Counted from the stretch's first letter, positions 52,863-62,632 are shown. The stretch: 64,000 nucleotides of DNA from Paraburkholderia nodosa DSM 21604 (GCF_000519185.1 NZ_JAFA01000002.1:124001-188000), one strand, 5' to 3'. The notes: generated by a model from the sequence alone, not told the origin. Numbers and translations: made by a program.

Positions 52863-53147
52863 CTAGTGCTTTTTAGGCGGCAGAGGCTGGTCGAGGCCGG
52901 GCTCGACCGGGGTGGGCACCGCGTCGCCTAGCGGCCTGGAAATATCGTTCTGCGGCGCTCGCTCTGACTCCTTAGGGCTCTCGGTCGCCTCCTCCGTTGG
53001 TAAATCACGTGTTTTTGGCGGCAACGGCTGATCGAGACCCGGCTCGGTCGGCGCGGGCACAGCGTCCCCAATTGGCTTGGGCAGATCCGTGCCGCGCGGT
53101 TCCGGCGCATCTTCGGGCTGTTCGGACTCGTCGGACTGGTTGCTCAT
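52863..53147 (-). CDS. Small acidic repeat protein of unknown function
   Basis: A 94-residue hydrophilic protein from ATG 53147 with GGGAGG upstream. It is made mostly of two imperfect copies of one segment, GDAVPAPTEPGLDQPLPPK and GDAVPTPVEPGLDQPLPPK, separated by an acidic Glu/Ser linker. No signal peptide or membrane segment is seen, and the composition predicts disorder. The repeat suggests internal duplication. It lies convergent to the molybdenum enzyme and divergent from the MFS gene. No function is known. Confidence 0.7.
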   Translation of the reverse strand: MSNQSDESEQPEDAPEPRGTDLPKPIGDAVPAPTEPGLDQPLPPKTRDLPTEEATESPKESERAPQNDISRPLGDAVPTPVEPGLDQPLPPKKH

Positions 53148-53302
53148 CGTTACGACCTCCCTTTGCGATGGATATCGCACACCAGAACACGCAGGGAACG
53201 TGCCAGCGGACGATGGGCCAACTTCAGTAGAATGAGGGACACTCCGCGCCGAATCCGGCGGCCGACGAAGAATCACGCCCGGAAAATCCTGGAACACGCC
53301 TG

Positions 53303-54718
53303 ATGCCGCACGCCCTCGATCGCCGCACCGCCGTTGCATTCCTTGTGGCCGCAACGTTCTTCATGGAGAACCTCGACGCCACGGTCATCACCACCTCGCT
53401 GCCCATCATCGCGCGCGACTTTCACACGGCGCCGGCGTACCTCTCGATCGGCGTCTCCGCGTACCTCGTCGCGCTGACCATGTTCATCCCCGTGAGCGGC
53501 TGGTTCGCCGAGCGCTTCGGCGCGCGGCGCGTGTTCGCCACGGCCATCACCGTGTTCAGCGTGGCCTCGCTGCTGTGCGCGCTGAGTTCGGGCCTGTTCG
53601 CCTTCACCGCCGCACGCGTGCTGCAGGGCCTCGGCGGCGCGATGATGGTGCCGGTGGGCCGGCTCGTCGTGCTGCGCGACACGCCGAAGCACGAGATCGT
53701 GCGCGCCATTGCCATCCTGACCTGGCCCGCGCTGGTCGCACCGATTCTCGGGCCGCCGCTCGGCGGCTGGATCAGCACGCACTGGAGCTGGCACTGGATC
53801 TTCCTGCTCAACCTGCCGCTCGGCGTGGCCGCGCTCGTGGCCGCCCTGCTGCTCCTGCGCGACGAGCACACGCAACCCCGCCGCTTCGATACCTTCGGCT
53901 TCGTGCTGAGCGGCCTCGGCTTCGCATTCGTCATGAGCGGCATCGAGATGGCGAGCCGCTCCGACGTCACCGCGCCCGTGTCGATCGGCACGTGCGTGGC
54001 GGGCGTCGCGCTATTGGCGGCGGCCGTCGTGCATTTGCGGCGCGTGCCGCATCCGCTGTTCGATCTCGCGCCCGTGAAGATCAACACCTTTCGCGTGACC
54101 GTGTTCGGCGGCTCGTTGTTTCGCACGGCCATCGGCACCGCGCCGTTTCTGCTGCCGCTCATGTTCCAGGTCGCGTTCGGGTGGAGCGCCGTGGCATCGG
54201 GCGCGCTGCTGCTGTGGCTGTTCGCCGGCAATCTGTGCATGAAGCCGGGCACCACGTGGGTCATGAACCGCTTCGGCTTTCGCACCGTGCTGATCGGCAA
54301 CGGCACGCTGGTGGCGCTCGGCTTCGCGGGCTTCACGCTGCTCGGGGCGGATACGCCGCGTGTCGTCGTGGCGGCGTTGCTGTTTTTCAGCGGCCTCGTG
54401 CGCTCGATGCAGTTCACCGCGCTGAACACCATTGGTTTCGCCGACGTGCCCCAGGCGCAGATGCGCGACGCGACGACACTGTTCTCCGTGCTGCAGCAAA
54501 TGAACGCCGGCATGGGGATCGCCGTGGGCGCGCTGGCGCTTTCGGTTGCCGAGGCGCTGCGCGGCACACACGCCGGGACGGCTGGCGCCGCCGACTTCCA
54601 TCTCGCGTTCTGGTTCATCACGGCGCTCGCGGCGCTGGGCGTGGTCGACAGCGTGCTGCTGCCGCGCAGCGCGGGCGCGCATATTCTCGCGCGACGCCAG
54701 CGCGCCTCCAATTCCTGA
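53303..54718 (+). CDS. DHA2-family MFS transporter
   Basis: A 471-residue, 14-helix MFS carrier. FFMENLDATVITTSLPIIARDF after helix 1, LQGLGGAMMVPVGRLVVLRD and APILGPPLGGWISTHWSWHWIF (motif C) are typical of DHA2 drug exporters. No adaptor or outer-membrane partner is adjacent, so it acts alone in the inner membrane. A GlxA regulator follows after 21 bases and may control it. The ribosome-binding site is weak. Confidence 0.9.
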   Translation: MPHALDRRTAVAFLVAATFFMENLDATVITTSLPIIARDFHTAPAYLSIGVSAYLVALTMFIPVSGWFAERFGARRVFATAITVFSVASLLCALSSGLFAFTAARVLQGLGGAMMVPVGRLVVLRDTPKHEIVRAIAILTWPALVAPILGPPLGGWISTHWSWHWIFLLNLPLGVAALVAALLLLRDEHTQPRRFDTFGFVLSGLGFAFVMSGIEMASRSDVTAPVSIGTCVAGVALLAAAVVHLRRVPHPLFDLAPVKINTFRVTVFGGSLFRTAIGTAPFLLPLMFQVAFGWSAVASGALLLWLFAGNLCMKPGTTWVMNRFGFRTVLIGNGTLVALGFAGFTLLGADTPRVVVAALLFFSGLVRSMQFTALNTIGFADVPQAQMRDATTLFSVLQQMNAGMGIAVGALALSVAEALRGTHAGTAGAADFHLAFWFITALAALGVVDSVLLPRSAGAHILARRQRASNS

Positions 54719-54739
54719 CCCCGTTCTTCGTTCAACACG

Positions 54740-55735
54740 ATGCTTACCGTTGCGCTTCTCGTCTTCCCGGGCGTCCAGGCACTCGACGTGTTCGGGCCCA
54801 CCGACGTCTTCTCGGAGGCCAATCGCCTGCTGCCGCCCGAGGCGCAATACCAGCTCGAGCTGATCGCAACGGAACGCGATACCGTGCGCTGTTCCAGCGG
54901 TGTGCGGATCGGCGCGGACCGGTACTTCGACGAAGCAAATGGCCATTACGATCTGCTGCTCGTTGCGGGCGGCCCGTCGCTCGTGGAGCAGCCGCTTGCC
55001 GATGCCGCGCACGCATGGCTGCGCGAAGCCAGCGCGCGCGCCCGGCGCTTCGGTTCCATCTGCAACGGCGCACTGACGCTGGGGCGCGCGGGATTGCTCG
55101 ACGCGCGCACCGTGACGACGCACTGGAACGACGCGGCCGCGCTCGCCGCGATGTGTCCGACCGCGAACGTCGAATTCGACCGGATCTTCATTCAGGACGG
55201 CAATCTCTATACTTCGGCGGGCGTGACGGCGGGAATCGATCTTTCGCTGTATCTGCTGGCTCAGGATCACGGCCCGGAAATCGCGCTGAACGTGGCGCGA
55301 CGGCTCGTGGTGTTCGTGCAGCGCGCGGGCGGCCAGTCGCAGTTCAGCCCGTATCTCACACCCTACGCGGAGGCGACGTCGCCCATTGCCCAGGTGCAGC
55401 AGTACGTGCTCGGGCATCTGAATGAAGATCTGGGCGTGGAAGTGCTCGCCGACGTTGCCAGGATGAGCAAGCGAAACTTCGCGAGAATCTTCGTGCGCGA
55501 CACCAACGTGACGCCCGCCGAATTCGTCGAGAGCGCGCGCATCGACGCGGCGCGCGTGATGCTGGAAAACAGTACGGCGCCGTTGAAAACGGTGGCCTTT
55601 CGATGCGGCATGCGCGACGCCGACCATTTGCGTGTGGCCTTCAGGCGCAAGCTGGGCACCACGCCGCAGCAATATCGCGCGCACTTCGGCGCTGTGACGG
55701 CCAGGGCCAAACGCACCGCAAAAGCGGATTCGTAG
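54740..55735 (+). CDS. GlxA-family AraC-type regulator with DJ-1/PfpI domain
   Basis: A 331-residue regulator. The DJ-1/PfpI domain (LVFPGVQALDVFGPTDVFSEANRLL) has elbow Cys in FGSICNGALTLGRAG and TTHW. The AraC domain ends KTVAFRCGMRDADHLRVAFRRKLGTTPQQYR. It follows the MFS gene by 21 bases, so the two are probably co-transcribed, and it is convergent with another GlxA gene 14 bases away. No good ribosome-binding site is seen, so translation may be coupled to the MFS gene. Confidence 0.93.
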   Translation: MLTVALLVFPGVQALDVFGPTDVFSEANRLLPPEAQYQLELIATERDTVRCSSGVRIGADRYFDEANGHYDLLLVAGGPSLVEQPLADAAHAWLREASARARRFGSICNGALTLGRAGLLDARTVTTHWNDAAALAAMCPTANVEFDRIFIQDGNLYTSAGVTAGIDLSLYLLAQDHGPEIALNVARRLVVFVQRAGGQSQFSPYLTPYAEATSPIAQVQQYVLGHLNEDLGVEVLADVARMSKRNFARIFVRDTNVTPAEFVESARIDAARVMLENSTAPLKTVAFRCGMRDADHLRVAFRRKLGTTPQQYRAHFGAVTARAKRTAKADS

Positions 55736-55749
55736 CAGCGCCTTTGCGC

Positions 55750-56703
55750 CTACGCCCCCGCGCGCACCTCGCGCCGCACCGCCTGCGGCGGCACGCCAAA
55801 GCCGCGCACGAACGCCTCGCGCATATGCCGCCGGTCGCGAAAGCCGGTCTCGCGTGCGATGACATCGAGCGGATGCGTGCTCTGCTCGATCATGAGCCGC
55901 GCCGCCTCCAGGCGCAGGCCCTCCACGGCGCGCGCGGGCGACTGCCCCGTTTCCGCCGTGAACACGCGGCTGAACTGGCGCGGGCTCAGGTGCACGGCCT
56001 CGGCAAGCTGCTCCACCGTGAGCGCGCTACTCAGGTTGCGGCGCGCGTAGTCGAGCGCGTTCTGAATGCGGTCCGATTTCGGCGCGAGCGCGAGCATTTC
56101 GGAATGCTGCGACTGGCCGCCCGAACGACGCTGATGCATGACGAGCTTGTGCGCAACCGAGCGCGCCACTTCCGCGCCGAGGTCGCGTTCGACCATGGCG
56201 AGCGCGAGATCGAGCCCCGCCGTCATGCCCGCCGAAGTCCAGACCGGCCCGTCGACGATATAGATGCGGTCGTCTTCCACACGCACTTCAGGAAAGCGCT
56301 GCTGTAGATCGCGCGCGTAGTACCAGTGCATGGTGGCGCGGCGGCCGTCGAGCAGGCCCGCCTCGGCCAGCACGAAACCACCCGTGCAGACGCCCGCCAC
56401 CCGCCGCGCCCGGCCGCTCGCGCGGCGCAGGAACGCCAGCACCGCGGGCGCGGCGTCCACCGTACGCGGGTCGTTCACGCCCGCCACGATCCAGGTGTCC
56501 ACGCGGCTGCGCGCGGGCGCGGGTGTGCGCAGCGTGTCCACGCTCATGCCGAACGACGAACGAACCGCGCCACCCTCCACCGAATAGTTCTCGATCGCGT
56601 AGAACGGCGAGCCGGCCACCATGTTCGCGTATTCGAAAACGCTTTGGGTCGCGAGCGCCATGACCTGGAATTCGTCGCTCAAAAGGTAGCCGATGCGGTG
56701 CAT
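55750..56703 (-). CDS. GlxA-family AraC-type regulator, divergent subgroup
   Basis: A 317-residue regulator. The DJ-1-like domain starts IGYLLSDEFQVMALATQSVFEYANMVAG instead of the usual GxxALDVxGP stretch, with elbow Cys in VAGVCTGGFVLAEAG and MHWYYARDLQQRFPEV. The AraC domain is DVIARETGFRDRRHMREAFVRGFGVPPQAVR. This subgroup resembles choline/carnitine regulators (CdhR/GbdR-like), but the ligand is not known. GGGAG precedes ATG. It is divergent from the SDR gene across 142 bases and may regulate it. Confidence 0.92.
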   Translation of the reverse strand: MHRIGYLLSDEFQVMALATQSVFEYANMVAGSPFYAIENYSVEGGAVRSSFGMSVDTLRTPAPARSRVDTWIVAGVNDPRTVDAAPAVLAFLRRASGRARRVAGVCTGGFVLAEAGLLDGRRATMHWYYARDLQQRFPEVRVEDDRIYIVDGPVWTSAGMTAGLDLALAMVERDLGAEVARSVAHKLVMHQRRSGGQSQHSEMLALAPKSDRIQNALDYARRNLSSALTVEQLAEAVHLSPRQFSRVFTAETGQSPARAVEGLRLEAARLMIEQSTHPLDVIARETGFRDRRHMREAFVRGFGVPPQAVRREVRAGA

Positions 56704-56845
56704 GTCCTACTCCCGTCGCTGGATGTCCTGAATAACGACCTTATACGTCATTTGCGCCACGGTCAATCGCGGCCAGAATGTACTCACAGCAGCGCCACTT
56801 GCACGTTACCTAACCACTCGCGCCGCTACGCAAAGGAGCTTGATC

Positions 56846-57649
56846 ATGAACCAGCAAACCCATCGCGGCACCGCGCTCGTCACCGGCGCATCCTCCGGCA
56901 TCGGCGCCGTGTACGCCGCGGAACTCGCGCGCCAGGGCTACGACCTCGTGCTCGTCGCGCGCAATCGCGAGCGGCTCGCCGCGCTCGCCGGGCGCATCAC
57001 GAGCGAAACCCGGCGCGACGTGGAAGTGCTCGCCGCCGATCTCAACGACCGTGACGATCTCGCCGCCGTGGAAGCGCGTCTGCGCGACGACGCCAGCCTA
57101 ACGCTGCTCGTGAACAACGCGGGTATCGGCACGCACACGCCGCTCGTGGAGAGCGACGTCGATTACATGACGCGCATGATCGAGCTGAACGTCACCGCGC
57201 TCACGCGGCTCACGTATGCGGCCGTGCCGGGTTTCGTCGCGCGCGGCCAGGGCGCGATCATCAACATCGCCTCCATCGTGAGCATCGCGCCCGAGATCCT
57301 CAACGGCGTGTATGGCGGCACCAAGGCCTTCGTGCTCGCGTTCAGCCAGTCGCTGCATCACGAACTGGCGGCCAAGGGCATCCGCGTGCAGGCGGTGCTG
57401 CCCGGCGCCACGGCCACGGAGTTCTGGGAGACGGGCGGCCTGCCGCTCGAACATCTCGACAGCGCGATCGTGATGTCCGCCCAGGACATGGTGAGCGCCG
57501 CCCTCACCGGCTTCGAGCGCGGCGAAACCGTGACGATTCCTTCGCTGCACGACGTGGAGCAATGGAACGTGTTCGAGACGGCTCGTCGCGCGATGTCGAC
57601 GCAACTGTCGAGCAACACGCCCGCGCCGCGCTATCGCATCGCGCAGTGA
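56846..57649 (+). CDS. SDR-family oxidoreductase
   Basis: A 267-residue classical short-chain dehydrogenase of the YqjQ/DltE type, from ATG 56846 with AAGGAGC upstream; a TTG two codons earlier is rejected. TGASSGIG is the cofactor motif, NNAGIG follows, and the active site is Ser in NIASIVSIAPEILNGVYGGTK with Tyr and Lys in YGGTK, so all catalytic residues are present. In contrast the SDR at 27639 lacks Tyr. Substrate is unknown. GlxA is divergent. Confidence 0.92.
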   Translation: MNQQTHRGTALVTGASSGIGAVYAAELARQGYDLVLVARNRERLAALAGRITSETRRDVEVLAADLNDRDDLAAVEARLRDDASLTLLVNNAGIGTHTPLVESDVDYMTRMIELNVTALTRLTYAAVPGFVARGQGAIINIASIVSIAPEILNGVYGGTKAFVLAFSQSLHHELAAKGIRVQAVLPGATATEFWETGGLPLEHLDSAIVMSAQDMVSAALTGFERGETVTIPSLHDVEQWNVFETARRAMSTQLSSNTPAPRYRIAQ

Positions 57650-57680
57650 CGCTCTGGTTCGATCCGGTGGATTGAGTGAG

Positions 57681-57698
57681 GCGGGGGCTCGCCCCCGC
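57681..57698. terminator. GC-rich hairpin between convergent SDR and permease genes
   Basis: GCGGGGGC and GCCCCCGC (57681-57688, 57691-57698) form a short strong stem between convergent genes, three bases before the permease stop. There is no T-tract; the terminator role is inferred from position. Confidence 0.5.
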
Positions 57699-57701
57699 AG
57701 C

Positions 57702-58688
57702 CTACACTTCCCGCTTGCTACGCCCATATAGCAGCAACATGGCCGCGATCACCACGCCGTAGATGATCTGGCGTCCCGCCTCCGGCATCTGCGCGACCGA
57801 GAGAATGGACTGCAGCAGCGTGATGAGGATCGCGCCGGCGACAGTGCCGAGGTACGAGCCGCGGCCGCCCAGAATGGAGGTGCCGCCCAGCACCACCGCC
57901 GCGATCGCGGGCAGCAGGTAGGCGTCGCCCATCGACTGCGCGGCCTTCGACGCATAGCCCGCGAGCAGCACGCCGCCGAACGCGGCGAAGGCGCTGCACA
58001 CGGCGAACGCGGCGACCGTCACGAGCCGCGTATCGATGCCGGAAAGATACGCCGCGCGCTCGGTGTTGCCGATCGCGTACAGCGTGCGGCCGAAGGTCGT
58101 ACGCGAGAGCAGGAATATCGTCGCGGCCCCGATCACCACCCACAGCGCTACGGCATTCGGCACGCCCGGCACGAGCCAGCCCGCGGCGAGCCAGCGCATG
58201 ACGTGCGGCGCGGAATCCTGCGGCGACGATCCGCCCGTATAGACGATCATGATGCCCTGCGCGACCGCATTGGTCGCGAGCGTCGCGATCATCGAAGGAA
58301 TGCGCAGGAGTGCGACGAGAATGCCGTTGACGATGCCGATCAGCATGCCGCAGCCAATGCCGACCGGAATCGCGAGAATCTCCCCGAGTTCGCCATGCCC
58401 GGCGACAGCGCACGCCATCATCGCACCCACCGTGATCGTCCACGGCAACGAGAGGTCGATGTGGCCGAGCAGAATCACCATCATCAGCCCAGTCGCGATG
58501 ATGCCGAGAAACGCGCCGACCTTCAGCTGCAGCAGGATATATTCCGGCGACGTGAAGTTGCGCGAATACATCCCGCCGACGAGCAGCAGCGCAACGATGC
58601 ACCCGAACGAGATCAGGATCGGCTTGTCGATCCTGCGCGTGAGCCTCGACACGAAGGTGGTCCGGGTGCTTGCAGAAACGCCGCTCAT
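57702..58688 (-). CDS. Sugar ABC importer permease 2 (RbsC type)
   Basis: A 328-residue CUT2 permease with about 8-10 helices. GLMMVILLGHIDLSLPWTITVGAMMA and VLGGTSILGGRGSYLGTVAGAILITLLQSIL are the family marks (GGxDLS-like and ggtsi-GG loop). Its ATG overlaps the upstream permease stop by four bases. Two distinct permease genes form a heterodimer, as in galactofuranose or related importers. Confidence 0.93.
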   Translation of the reverse strand: MSGVSASTRTTFVSRLTRRIDKPILISFGCIVALLLVGGMYSRNFTSPEYILLQLKVGAFLGIIATGLMMVILLGHIDLSLPWTITVGAMMACAVAGHGELGEILAIPVGIGCGMLIGIVNGILVALLRIPSMIATLATNAVAQGIMIVYTGGSSPQDSAPHVMRWLAAGWLVPGVPNAVALWVVIGAATIFLLSRTTFGRTLYAIGNTERAAYLSGIDTRLVTVAAFAVCSAFAAFGGVLLAGYASKAAQSMGDAYLLPAIAAVVLGGTSILGGRGSYLGTVAGAILITLLQSILSVAQMPEAGRQIIYGVVIAAMLLLYGRSKREV

Positions 58689-59665
58689 TGGAACCACTCC
58701 AGACGGTTGCGCACGCTGAACAACCCGCATGCGCCAATCGCGACGGCGAGCAGGAGAATCACGCCCTGGAATAGCGGCTGCCAGAGCGCGTCGACGTTGA
58801 ACACGAACAGCAGGTCGCCGATGGAGCGGAATGCGAACGCGCCGAAGATCGCGCCGATCGCGCTGCCCTTGCCGCCGAGCAGCGACACGCCGCCGATCAC
58901 CACGGCGGCAATCGAGAAGAGTGTGTACGAGTTCGCGCTGCCAAGGCTCGCTTCGCCGGTGTCGGTGAAGAAGGTCAGAAACAGACCGCCTATTGCGGCG
59001 AGCAGGCCCGCCAGCGTATAACTCGCGAACTTCGCGCGGCGGATCGGCATGCCGGAGAGGAAGGCCGCGGGTTCGGAGGAACCCGTCGCATACGCCGCGC
59101 GGCCCACCGCCGAGCGTTTGAAAGGAATCCAGACGATCGCCACGGTCGCGATCAGAATCAGCAGACTCGCCGGCACGATGCCCGCGACCTTGCCGGTCAG
59201 GGCGTCGGCAAGATCCTCGTTGATCGTCCCGCCGGGCACGGGGCGCAGCAGCAGCGCCAGCCCGTAAAACACGGCGCCGGTCGCAATCGTCGTCACGATC
59301 GGCTGCAGACGGCCGAAAATGATGATCACGCCGTTGAGCGCGCCGCACAACGCGCCCGCCGCGAGCACGCCGACGATGCCCAGCGCGCTGTGCAGCGCGT
59401 CGCCCGTGACGATCCACGAGCCGATGCAATTCGTCAGCACGAGCATCATGCCGATGGAGAGGTCGATGCCGGCCGTGAGCACGACGAGCGCCTGCCCCAT
59501 CGACACCAGTGCGAGCAGCACCGCCTTGTTCGCCGCGGTCTGAAACACGTTCGCCGATAGACTCGACGGATAGTTGACGAGGTAAATCGCGAACATCAGC
59601 ACGAACAGGCCGAACGCGAACGCCATACCACGATTTTCCGCATACCAGTAACGCAGCCCGCTCAT
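58685..59665 (-). CDS. Sugar ABC importer permease 1 (RbsC type)
   Basis: A 326-residue CUT2 permease with about 8-10 helices. MGQALVVLTAGIDLSIGMMLVLTNCIG and VVIGGVSLLGGKGSAIGAIFGAFAF are conserved. It overlaps the ATPase stop and the second permease start by four bases each. It is the partner of the second permease in the heterodimeric channel. Confidence 0.93.
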   Translation of the reverse strand: MSGLRYWYAENRGMAFAFGLFVLMFAIYLVNYPSSLSANVFQTAANKAVLLALVSMGQALVVLTAGIDLSIGMMLVLTNCIGSWIVTGDALHSALGIVGVLAAGALCGALNGVIIIFGRLQPIVTTIATGAVFYGLALLLRPVPGGTINEDLADALTGKVAGIVPASLLILIATVAIVWIPFKRSAVGRAAYATGSSEPAAFLSGMPIRRAKFASYTLAGLLAAIGGLFLTFFTDTGEASLGSANSYTLFSIAAVVIGGVSLLGGKGSAIGAIFGAFAFRSIGDLLFVFNVDALWQPLFQGVILLLAVAIGACGLFSVRNRLEWFQ

Positions 59666-61230
59666 GGCGCGACTCCCGAGGAAGGCGAAACCTGCGCAAC
59701 CTGTCCGATTTGTCCAACCGGCAGGTCCAGTGCGCTGGCGATCAGATTCTGTTCGGTGATCGCCGGCCCGACGAGTTCCTTCTTGATCCTGCCTTCGTAC
59801 AGCACGAGCACGCGGTCGCAGCAGCCGATCAACTCGTCATAGTCGGTCGAATAGAAAAGGATCGCGGCGCCTTCGTCGGCCAGGCGCCTGAGCAGCTGAT
59901 AAAGCTCCTGTTTGGTGCCCACGTCGATGCCGCGCGTCGGGTCGCTGAGCAGCAAAATTCTCGGCTTGCGGATCAGCCACTTCGCGATCACCACCTTCTG
60001 CTGGTTGCCGCCCGACAGCGAGCCCACGGGCGCGTCGACGCCGTGCGACTTGATCGCGAGGAGTTCGATCATCCGGTCAACGAAGGACTGCTGGCGATTG
60101 CGATCGATCACGCCTGCGCTCGACATGCGATCGAGCGCGGCAAACGAGAGGTTCTCGCGCACCGACATCGGCAGCATCAGGCCTTCGGTCTTGCGGTCCT
60201 CCGGTATCAGCGCCATGCCGATTCCCTTTGCGCGCGCGGCAACGGGGCTGCCGATCGTCACCGCCTTGCCGTCGATCTCGATCTTGCCCGCGCAGCCGCG
60301 CAGCACGCCGAACAGCGCGAGCAGCAGTTCGCGCTGCCCCTGGCCGTCGAGACCGCCCAGCCCGAGAATTTCACCGGGCTTCAGCGAAAAGCTGATGCCC
60401 CGCAGCGTGTCGCTCCACGCGAGATCATGACAGGCGAGAACGGGTTGGCGCTCGGCCTTTTCTGCGGGCTTGTCGGGGAAGACATGCTGGTACTTCCGCC
60501 CGATCATCATTTCGACGACCTCAGTATCCGAGCGCGCGCCCGCCTCGAAGCTCATCACATGACGGCCATTGCGATACACCGTGCATTCGTCCGCGAGTGC
60601 CTTGACCTCGTGCATCCGGTGCGAAATGAAGAGCAATGCGAGCCCCTCTTCGCGCAGGCGCTTGAGCACCTCGATCACGCGCGCCACGTCGGCGGCGGTC
60701 AGCGCCGAGGTGGCCTCGTCGAGAATCAGGATGCGCGGTTCGTGCGCGAGCCCCTTGGCCAGCTCGACCATCTGCTGGCGCGACAGCGGCAGGTCGCGCA
60801 CTTTCGCGAGTGGATTGATGTCGGCCGCGCCCGCGCGGGCCAGCGCTTCCTCGGCCTGGCGGCGCTGGGCCCGGCGGTCGATCATGCCGAAGCGGCGCGG
60901 CGGGTTCGAAGCGAAGATGTTGTCGGCCACGCTCAGGTCGGGGATCAGCGACAACTCCTGATACACGCAGACAATGCCGGCCGCGTTCGCCTCGGCGGGC
61001 GAGGCGAACGAGACTTCACGGCCGTCGAGGTGCATCACGCCCTCGTCCGGCTGCACCACGCCGGACATCACCTTCAGCAGCGTCGATTTGCCCGCCCCGT
61101 TCTCGCCGAGGATCGCGTGAATGCGGCCCTTTCGCACCGCGAGTTCCGCGTGATCCAGCGCGACGGCGCCGCCGTAGCTCTTCGACACTCCAGACATCTG
61201 AAAGAACGGCTGCCCTGCACCCTGCTGCAT
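59662..61230 (-). CDS. Sugar ABC importer ATPase, double cassette (RbsA type)
   Basis: A 522-residue duplicated ATPase. The first cassette has Walker A GENGAGKSTLL, signature-like LSRQQMVELAKG, and Walker B RILILDEATSALT. The second has a degenerate Walker A (GLDGQGQRELLLALFG) but a normal signature LSGGNQQKVVIAKWL and LLLSDPTRGIDVGTK. This asymmetry is normal for RbsA/MglA/XylG proteins. GGGAGG precedes ATG. It powers the two permeases encoded downstream. Confidence 0.94.
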   Translation of the reverse strand: MQQGAGQPFFQMSGVSKSYGGAVALDHAELAVRKGRIHAILGENGAGKSTLLKVMSGVVQPDEGVMHLDGREVSFASPAEANAAGIVCVYQELSLIPDLSVADNIFASNPPRRFGMIDRRAQRRQAEEALARAGAADINPLAKVRDLPLSRQQMVELAKGLAHEPRILILDEATSALTAADVARVIEVLKRLREEGLALLFISHRMHEVKALADECTVYRNGRHVMSFEAGARSDTEVVEMMIGRKYQHVFPDKPAEKAERQPVLACHDLAWSDTLRGISFSLKPGEILGLGGLDGQGQRELLLALFGVLRGCAGKIEIDGKAVTIGSPVAARAKGIGMALIPEDRKTEGLMLPMSVRENLSFAALDRMSSAGVIDRNRQQSFVDRMIELLAIKSHGVDAPVGSLSGGNQQKVVIAKWLIRKPRILLLSDPTRGIDVGTKQELYQLLRRLADEGAAILFYSTDYDELIGCCDRVLVLYEGRIKKELVGPAITEQNLIASALDLPVGQIGQVAQVSPSSGVAP

Positions 61231-61267
61231 GCTTCGCCTCCCGTCACGTCACGCGGCAATCACGCGG

Positions 61268-62395
61268 TCACTGGTTGCCCTGGCTCTGCTTCATGATTGC
61301 CTGAGCGGAGAAGTTGATGCCGCAAGTGGGAAACGAGTTGCCCACGAAGAAGTTGTCCGACTCGTTCGGGAAATAGTTGGTGCCCGCCTTCAGCATCGAA
61401 TCGTCGGTGACGTCCAGCGGCAGCTTGATCGCCACGGGAATGGTCTGTCCATCGAGCGCCGCGAGCGCCGTCTTGATCGCCACGGCCACCTGCGCGGGAC
61501 CGGTGCCCGCCGACGTGCACTTCAGACCTTGGGCGCCGTACTGCGCGCAGAACTTGCGAAAGCCGTTCTCCGTCTCGCCGCCGAACGGCACGAACGGATG
61601 TTTCGCATCGATCATCGCGCGCACTACCCCCGTGTCGCCGCCCTGCGCCGAAATGCCGTCGAAATGGCCCTGCACGGCGATGGCGTCGGCGGTGGCCTTC
61701 TGCGCGACCGCGTCATCCCACTTGCCGTAGACCTGCACGACGTTCCACTTCTTGCCGGTCTCGTCGAGGGTCTTCGTGAAGCCGTTGTGGCGGTCCGTGT
61801 CGACCGAGGTGCCGGCCACGCCGCGGACTTCCAGCACCTTGCCGCCGTTGGGCACATGAGTCGCGAGCCACTTGGCCCACAGCACGCCAAGCCCGTACTG
61901 GTCGACGTCCACGTTGATCGCGTCTTCGCTGTCGAGCGTATTGTCGAACGCGACCAGCACGACGCCGGCTTTCTTCGCGCGGCGGATCGCGGGTCCGAAC
62001 GAGGCGGGATTCTGCGCGTCGACGATGATCGCGTCGTAGCCGGCGTCGATGAAGTTGTTGACGGCCGAGATCTGCGCGGGCACGTCCTCGCCCGTCGAGA
62101 CGACCTTGAATTCCTTGAGCTTGGCGGCGACGGCCGGTTCCGCCGTATAGGCCTTGGCCGTCTTGATCATCTGGATACGCCAGGTGTTCGCGATATAGCC
62201 GTTCACGAGCGCGATGCGGTACGGCCCGCTCTTCTTCGGATACTTGATGAATTTCGTGTCGGCCTTCCAGGGGACCATGCAGGTGGGGTCGCTGGACGGA
62301 CCGGAAACGATCGATGCCTGCGCGAATGCCGCGCTCGCGCACAAGGCCATTGCCGCGGTCGCCGCCGCTCGAAGCACGTGGATTCCTGAAAGCAT
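61268..62395 (-). CDS. Sugar ABC importer periplasmic binding protein (RbsB/YtfQ-like)
   Basis: A 375-residue family 4 binding protein from ATG 62395, with AAGGAGA upstream. The signal peptide ends AAFA before QASIVSGP. YRIALVNGYIANTWRIQMIKTAKAY, QISAVNNFIDAGYDAIIVDAQNP and VEVRGVAGTSVDTDR-like segments are typical of sugar binders. Two Cys pairs (TCMVPW and PTCGIN) may form a disulfide. The sugar is not predictable. It is the first gene of the operon, just after the GntR operator sites. Confidence 0.92.
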   Translation of the reverse strand: MLSGIHVLRAAATAAMALCASAAFAQASIVSGPSSDPTCMVPWKADTKFIKYPKKSGPYRIALVNGYIANTWRIQMIKTAKAYTAEPAVAAKLKEFKVVSTGEDVPAQISAVNNFIDAGYDAIIVDAQNPASFGPAIRRAKKAGVVLVAFDNTLDSEDAINVDVDQYGLGVLWAKWLATHVPNGGKVLEVRGVAGTSVDTDRHNGFTKTLDETGKKWNVVQVYGKWDDAVAQKATADAIAVQGHFDGISAQGGDTGVVRAMIDAKHPFVPFGGETENGFRKFCAQYGAQGLKCTSAGTGPAQVAVAIKTALAALDGQTIPVAIKLPLDVTDDSMLKAGTNYFPNESDNFFVGNSFPTCGINFSAQAIMKQSQGNQ

Positions 62396-62607
62396 GTTGT
62401 CTCCTTTTTGTCGGATAGAACTTACTGAAAGCCGGCGCAACGGGCTCGTCGGGAATGGCCGACACCGTGTGCGTGACGCAGGGAATCTTGCTGGATGTGC
62501 TGCAGCGGGACTGGACCGGACGCGCCGGACCAGCGGAATGACCTCTTCAAAGGCGTCCCCTCGAAGCAAAACGACGGGCATGCGTGAACGCCTCCCCGTC
62601 TGACAGT

Positions 62608-62621
62608 ACTGGCATACCAAT
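62608..62621. promoter_or_regulatory. GntR-type operator 1
   Basis: ACTGGCATACCAAT matches the TGGT-NN-ACCA pattern with one mismatch (C for T). It is one of three such sites in the gap between the GntR gene and the sugar importer. Confidence 0.55.
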
Positions 62622-62632
62622 CGGCGCGCGAT

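Noticed and set aside
54011..55684. 557-codon minus-strand frame
   Set aside because: It is opposite the MFS and GlxA genes and has no recognisable domain.
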